DNA of 64,000 bases from Microvirga subterranea (GTDB lineage: Bacteria > Pseudomonadota > Alphaproteobacteria > Rhizobiales > Beijerinckiaceae), in NCBI RefSeq assembly GCF_003350535.1, contig NZ_QQBB01000006.1:62001-126000 (forward strand), in the 5' to 3' direction. The position numbers and the translations under genes are program-made. Positions 60,594 to 64,000 of the stretch are shown here, one piece after another. Position 1 is the stretch's first letter; each line of letters begins with the position of its first letter. The notes beneath the pieces are model-generated. The model ran no database searches. It was not told the DNA's origin and saw nothing but the letters and a program-made list of their open reading frames with translations.

Positions 60594-60894
60594 GAAGGCT
60601 GCCTTTCCTTTTCCTCCTAGATCTTCACCACGTCCAACGCGACCGCGCTGCTTCCGTTCAAATGTGCGCTTAAACCGTTCATGTGTTCACAAGTGGACAG
60701 ACATCCTCAGTCTCTCGTGTCTACAAGAGCACACAAGCCATTATCCAAGATCCTGGTCGAGCTGCCATCGGAGTGCCTTGCCCGTGGGGTGGACTTCCGA
60801 TGGCCGAAGGTCAAACAGGATGAAGCGGAAGGGCAATCCGGCACTACATGCGGTGTCGCGCCTGGACCGAAATCCACGCACACAAGGACCGCCC
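60594..60894. other. divergent promoter region of the Crp-like and KaiC-like genes
   Basis: 301 bp without an ORF of its own. It contains an imperfect dyad TGTTCAC-AA-GTGGACA at 60684-60699 (one mismatch per arm pair), a candidate site for the adjacent Crp-family regulator. No classical TTGAT-N4-ATCAA Fnr box is present. Confidence 0.4.
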
Positions 60895-62412
60895 ATGACG
60901 CTTCCGTCGCATTCCGATGCCGCCCCTGTTCCGACCGGCGTCCCTGGCCTGGACAATATTCTCGCCGGCGGGTATGCGGCCAACCGGGCTCACCTCATCG
61001 AGGGGCGACCGGGCTCCGGCAAGACAACGCTGGGAATGCAATTCCTCATGGCTGGCGCCCAGCTGGGCGAGACCTGCCTGTACATCACCCTGTCCGAGAG
61101 CAGGCGGGAACTCCTCTCCGTTGCATCTCGCCATGGCTGGGATGTGAGCGGCATCGAGATCTGCGAGCTGGTGCCGCCGGAATTGAGCCTCGATCCGCAA
61201 CAGCAGCAGAGCCTCGTCCACTCGTCCGACCTGGAACTCGGCGAGACGGTGCGCATGGCCCTGGCGGAGATCGAGCGGGTCAAGCCGAGCCGGGTCGTGT
61301 TCGACTCGCTCTCGGAAATCCGGCTCCTGTCACAGGGCTCCCTGCGCTATCGGCGGCAGGTGCTGGCCTTGAAGAGCTATTTCCTGCTCAACAATGCGAC
61401 CGTCCTCATGCTCGACGACCTGACGTCCGAGCAGGACGATCTCAACCTGCACTCGATCAGCCATGCGGTCATCCGTCTCGAGCAGGTCGTGCCCGCTTAC
61501 GGATCGGAGCGGCGCCGGCTCAGCGTTACGAAGATGCGCGGCACCGCCTTCCGGGGCGGCTACCATGATCTCGTCATCCAACGTGGTGGCCTGCGGATCT
61601 TCCCGCGTCTCGTGGCCTCCGATCACCACACTGCATTCTCCTTCGAGGCCATTCCGAGCGGTATCGGGGAACTCGACGAGATTCTGGGCGGCGGGTTGAG
61701 CCGCGGGACGAGCACCCTCGTCATCGGCCCGTCGGGAGCAGGCAAGTCCACCCTGGCCTTGGCCTATCTCTGGGCCGAGCTGGAGCGGGGAGAGCCTGCC
61801 CTCATGATCAGCTTCGACGAGACGATCGGCATCCTGATGCAACGGGCGAAGGGTGTCGGCTTCGACTTGGCGCCTCATGCCGAATCCGGGCGTCTGCGTA
61901 TTGAGCAGATTGATCCCGCCGATGTCTCGCCGGGTGAACTCTCCCATAGGGTCCGGGAGGCGGTCGAGGAGGGAGGGGCGAAGGTGGTCGTGATCGACAG
62001 CCTCACCGGGTATCTGAATGCGATGCCGGAGCAACCCTTCATTGTGCTCCAGATGCACGAGTTGCTCACGTATCTGAACCAGCAAGGCGTGGTGACGATC
62101 CTGATCCTGGCGCAGCACGGCATGGTCGGCCAGATGGTCTCGCCGATCGATCTGACCTATCTGAGCGATGCGGTTGTGCTTCTCCGCTTCTTCGAGGCGA
62201 ACGGCCGCATCCTCAGGGCGTTATCGGTGGTGAAGCGGCGTACGGGCGCGCACGAAGACACGATCCGCGAGTTTAGGATCGACAGCCGGGGCTTGCGCGT
62301 TGGTGATCCGCTGAAGCAGTTCCGGGGTGTGTTGACGGGCGTACCGACGTTCGAGGGCCAGCGCGCCTCGCTCCTTGAGGAGCGTGAGACCGACAATGAC
62401 GCAGGCCGATGA
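60895..62412 (+). CDS. KaiC-like double RecA-fold ATPase
   Basis: A 505-residue protein with two KaiC/RadA-type P-loop domains. Walker A motifs are GRPGSGKTTLGMQFL (about residue 39) and GPSGAGKSTLALAYL (about 279). Walker B-like segments are SRVVFDSLSEIRLL and KVVVIDSLTGYLNAM. The catalytic Glu pair follows the first P-loop as ITLSESRREL and the second as ISFDETIGIL. The long open frame begins upstream, but the ATG at 60895 starts the conserved domain. There is no kaiA or kaiB nearby. It is translationally coupled to a histidine kinase gene, as in non-cyanobacterial KaiC signalling pairs. Confidence 0.92.
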   Translation: MTLPSHSDAAPVPTGVPGLDNILAGGYAANRAHLIEGRPGSGKTTLGMQFLMAGAQLGETCLYITLSESRRELLSVASRHGWDVSGIEICELVPPELSLDPQQQQSLVHSSDLELGETVRMALAEIERVKPSRVVFDSLSEIRLLSQGSLRYRRQVLALKSYFLLNNATVLMLDDLTSEQDDLNLHSISHAVIRLEQVVPAYGSERRRLSVTKMRGTAFRGGYHDLVIQRGGLRIFPRLVASDHHTAFSFEAIPSGIGELDEILGGGLSRGTSTLVIGPSGAGKSTLALAYLWAELERGEPALMISFDETIGILMQRAKGVGFDLAPHAESGRLRIEQIDPADVSPGELSHRVREAVEEGGAKVVVIDSLTGYLNAMPEQPFIVLQMHELLTYLNQQGVVTILILAQHGMVGQMVSPIDLTYLSDAVVLLRFFEANGRILRALSVVKRRTGAHEDTIREFRIDSRGLRVGDPLKQFRGVLTGVPTFEGQRASLLEERETDNDAGR

Positions 62413-63439
62413 GGTGTCCGCGCTGATCCTTGCCCCGCAGGGGCGGGATGGCATGGTGGCAGCGGCCATTCTCGGCGAAGTCGGAATCAAGGGCGGGATC
62501 TGCCCCAACCTTGAGATGCTTGTCGCGGGCTTGGATGCGGCTGACTGTGCGGTGATCACCGAGGAGGCGCTGCTCAGCGCCGACCGGCGGGAGCTTGCCG
62601 TGTGGGTCGAAAGACAGCCGCCCTGGTCCGACTTTCCGTTCATCCTGCTCACCAATCGCGGCGGCTCGCCCGTCGAGCACCTGACCGAGTTGCTCGGGAA
62701 CGTTACGGTGCTGGAGCGTCCGTTCCACCCGGCTGTGTTGGTGAACGCCGTAAGGTCGGCCCTGCGAGCGCGCCAGCGGCAACGGGAAGTGGAGGCGCAC
62801 CTCAAGGAGCGGCAGCGGACGCACGAGCGTCAGGCGCTGCTGATCCGCGAACTGCATCACCGGGTCAAGAACACCCTTGCGACGGTCCAGGGCCTGCTCG
62901 GGGCTACGGCACGCTCCACACGCTCGGTCGACGAATTCTACCACTCGTTTGCGGACCGGATCGTTTCGCTCGCCAAGACCCACAACCTCCTGACAGAGGA
63001 TTACTGGCAGACGGCGCCGCTGATCGGGATGTTCAGGAATGAGCTGGCCCATTACGACGACGGCGCGATGCGGCGGATCACACTGGACGGGCCGCCCGTG
63101 GAGCTTTCGGCCGATCTGGCCGTGCCGATCGGCATGGCCGTCCATGAGCTGACCACGAACGCCGCCAAGCACGGGGCCCTCTCGGCCCCGGGTGGGCAGG
63201 TGTCGGTGGCTTGGAAGGTTCGCGAGCTGGAAACCGGACGTCGGCTTGCCATCTCCTGGGTGGAGCGCGGCGGTCCGCCCGTCGAGAGGCCCAGCCGCAA
63301 GGGCTTCGGCTCCACGCTGCTGCATCGCGTTCTGACCCATCAGTGCCACGCGACGATCAACATGGCCTATGACCCAGAGGGACTGTCCTGCCACATGGAT
63401 ATCCCGCTTGTCGAAGAGCGGCTTGTGCCGGAGTACTGA
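62396..63439 (+). CDS. HisKA_2/HWE-type sensor histidine kinase with receiver-like N-terminus
   Basis: A 347-residue soluble kinase. The first ~125 residues resemble a response-regulator receiver without its phosphorylated Asp (VITEEALL, PFILLTNRGG, VTVLERPFHPAVLVNAVRSA). A coiled-coil linker and the H-box ELHHRVKNTLATVQGLLG (His near residue 153) follow. The ATPase domain has MAVHELTTNAAKHGALSAPG and GFGSTLLHRVL. The ATG at 62396 overlaps the kaiC-like stop by 17 bp. No membrane helix is present, so input probably comes from the KaiC-like protein. Confidence 0.9.
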   Translation: MTQADEVSALILAPQGRDGMVAAAILGEVGIKGGICPNLEMLVAGLDAADCAVITEEALLSADRRELAVWVERQPPWSDFPFILLTNRGGSPVEHLTELLGNVTVLERPFHPAVLVNAVRSALRARQRQREVEAHLKERQRTHERQALLIRELHHRVKNTLATVQGLLGATARSTRSVDEFYHSFADRIVSLAKTHNLLTEDYWQTAPLIGMFRNELAHYDDGAMRRITLDGPPVELSADLAVPIGMAVHELTTNAAKHGALSAPGGQVSVAWKVRELETGRRLAISWVERGGPPVERPSRKGFGSTLLHRVLTHQCHATINMAYDPEGLSCHMDIPLVEERLVPEY

Positions 63440-63669
63440 TGAAACTGACAACGCGGGCAGCGGGCTTCACCGCGACCGCATGCTGTCCGTGCGTTGCTTG
63501 GCGCACTCGCCTTGGCGTGTCATCGGCGCGGCAATCGTTCCGCAACGGCGTGGATACTGCCTTCGAGGCCCGGTTGGTGGCGCTATCCACTACGCACAAT
63601 CTACTTACGCGCGCACCCCGGGAGGGGGCCGAGCTGACGGAAATCGCCGCTACGGCGGCCTCGCCCTAG
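63439..63669 (+). pseudogene. fragment of a second HWE/HisKA_2 histidine kinase
   Basis: The 76-codon frame overlapping the kinase stop (TGATG) ends with AFEARLVALSTTHNLLTRAP followed by REGAELTEIAAT. This is the stretch just after the H-box in HWE kinases (compare FADRIVSLAKTHNLLTEDYW in the intact neighbour). The H-box before it and the ATPase domain after it are missing, and the first ~30 codons have no kinase character. It is probably a decayed duplicate. Confidence 0.6.
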
Positions 63670-64000
63670 TCGGCGTCCTGGTTCAGCGCGGCTGATTCGG
63701 CGGTGTCTCGGACGCCCGCGCTCACCTTGCGGGCCCAGAGTGCAGGATCTGGATCGGTGGCGGATTCCTCGCCAATCAGGCGATAGACCTCGCCGGCGAT
63801 GGCAGCGACCTGACTTTGGGTCAGAGCAGGGGGCGCCGAGCTGGGTGCCGCGGCTGGCTGCCCCGCTGCCGCGAGGCTGGCCCACTCGGCATCGGCATCG
63901 GCCACACGATGGCGGTCGCGGGCGATGTGGGTGTGCAGGGAGTCTTTATCTCGGTCGTGCCGACCAGCGGCCTCAGGCAGGCCGGGACACGGCGGGTCGA
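63666..64000 (-). CDS. hypothetical protein, 5' end beyond the window
   Basis: The minus-strand frame is open from the window edge to a TAG at 63666-63668 (about 110 codons). Near the edge it reads PGLPEAAGRHDRDKDSLHTH, then IARDRHRVADADAEWASLAA. A Pro/Ala linker and a helical end (SQVAAIAGEVYRLIGEESAT) follow. A GTG at 63905 could start a 79-residue product, but the frame upstream looks equally coding, so I treat it as truncated. The stop overlaps the kinase fragment tail-to-tail. No family is recognised. Confidence 0.5.
   Translation of the reverse strand, partial: DPPCPGLPEAAGRHDRDKDSLHTHIARDRHRVADADAEWASLAAAGQPAAAPSSAPPALTQSQVAAIAGEVYRLIGEESATDPDPALWARKVSAGVRDTAESAALNQDAD

Noticed and set aside
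60895..63439. A circadian clock (kaiABC) operon
   Set aside because: Only a KaiC-like ATPase and a kinase are present; no kaiA or kaiB is visible in the window.

Overview
The window is about 64 kb of GC-rich bacterial DNA. It fits an alphaproteobacterium of the order Hyphomicrobiales (Rhizobiales); a Microvirga/Methylobacteriaceae-like genome is my guess, not a proven assignment. Support comes from a circularly permuted two-piece tmRNA gene, a RepC-type replication initiator, HWE/HisKA_2-type histidine kinases, a DUF1236-like secreted protein and a dispersed palindromic repeat of rhizobial style. Genes lie densely on both strands. No tRNA, rRNA, insertion sequence, prophage or CRISPR array was seen. 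The tmRNA and ilvE suggest a main chromosome or a chromid.

Layout. 1-2.0 kb: end of an aldehyde dehydrogenase plus an iron-type alcohol dehydrogenase, closed by a terminator. 2.0-4.7 kb: FMN reductase divergent from an HxlR regulator, a HAD phosphatase, and a potassium-channel-like protein with a C-terminal zinc ribbon. 4.7-10.1 kb: minus-strand run of a frameshifted inositol-monophosphatase-family gene and an AfuA/FbpA-type ABC importer (binding protein, permease, ATPase). 10.3-17.4 kb: Nudix hydrolase, zinc alcohol dehydrogenase, a membrane protein, DUF488 and MOSC proteins, an ABC exporter and a degenerate trypsin-like protein. 17.5-29 kb: an alpha-2-macroglobulin and PBP1C pair, free-methionine-sulfoxide reductase, a Cache-type nucleotide cyclase and an amine-oxidase-like flavoprotein. 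29-34 kb: small proteins, a chemoreceptor and a secreted serralysin. 34.2-34.5 kb: permuted ssrA. 34.6-38.9 kb: a duplicated cysteine-rich secreted protein, a PagL-like lipid A deacylase, a patatin-like phospholipase and ilvE. 39-41 kb: an orphan repC with a probable antisense RNA in its leader. 41-45 kb: a run of small, mostly secreted proteins and a lysine/serine-rich protein.

45.1-58.1 kb is the most coherent uncharacterised system. A FadR-type regulator faces an ABC importer across a near-perfect TGGT-N3-ACCA operator. The importer genes run into AllA-like, cysteine-desulfurase-like (class V) and hydantoinase/dihydropyrimidinase genes. Around them lie an M20 peptidase/amidase, an AstE/AspA-like deacylase, a PuuE-like NodB-fold amidohydrolase, two paralogous cationic-amino-acid-type binding proteins and a cupin. 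Together they look like a locus for uptake and stepwise hydrolysis of a ureide, hydantoin or N-acylated amino compound whose identity the sequence does not give.

58.7-64 kb: an L,D-transpeptidase, a remnant of a subtilase, a Crp-family regulator divergent from an orphan KaiC-like double ATPase translationally coupled to a HisKA_2 kinase, a fragment of a second such kinase, and a gene running off the end of the window.
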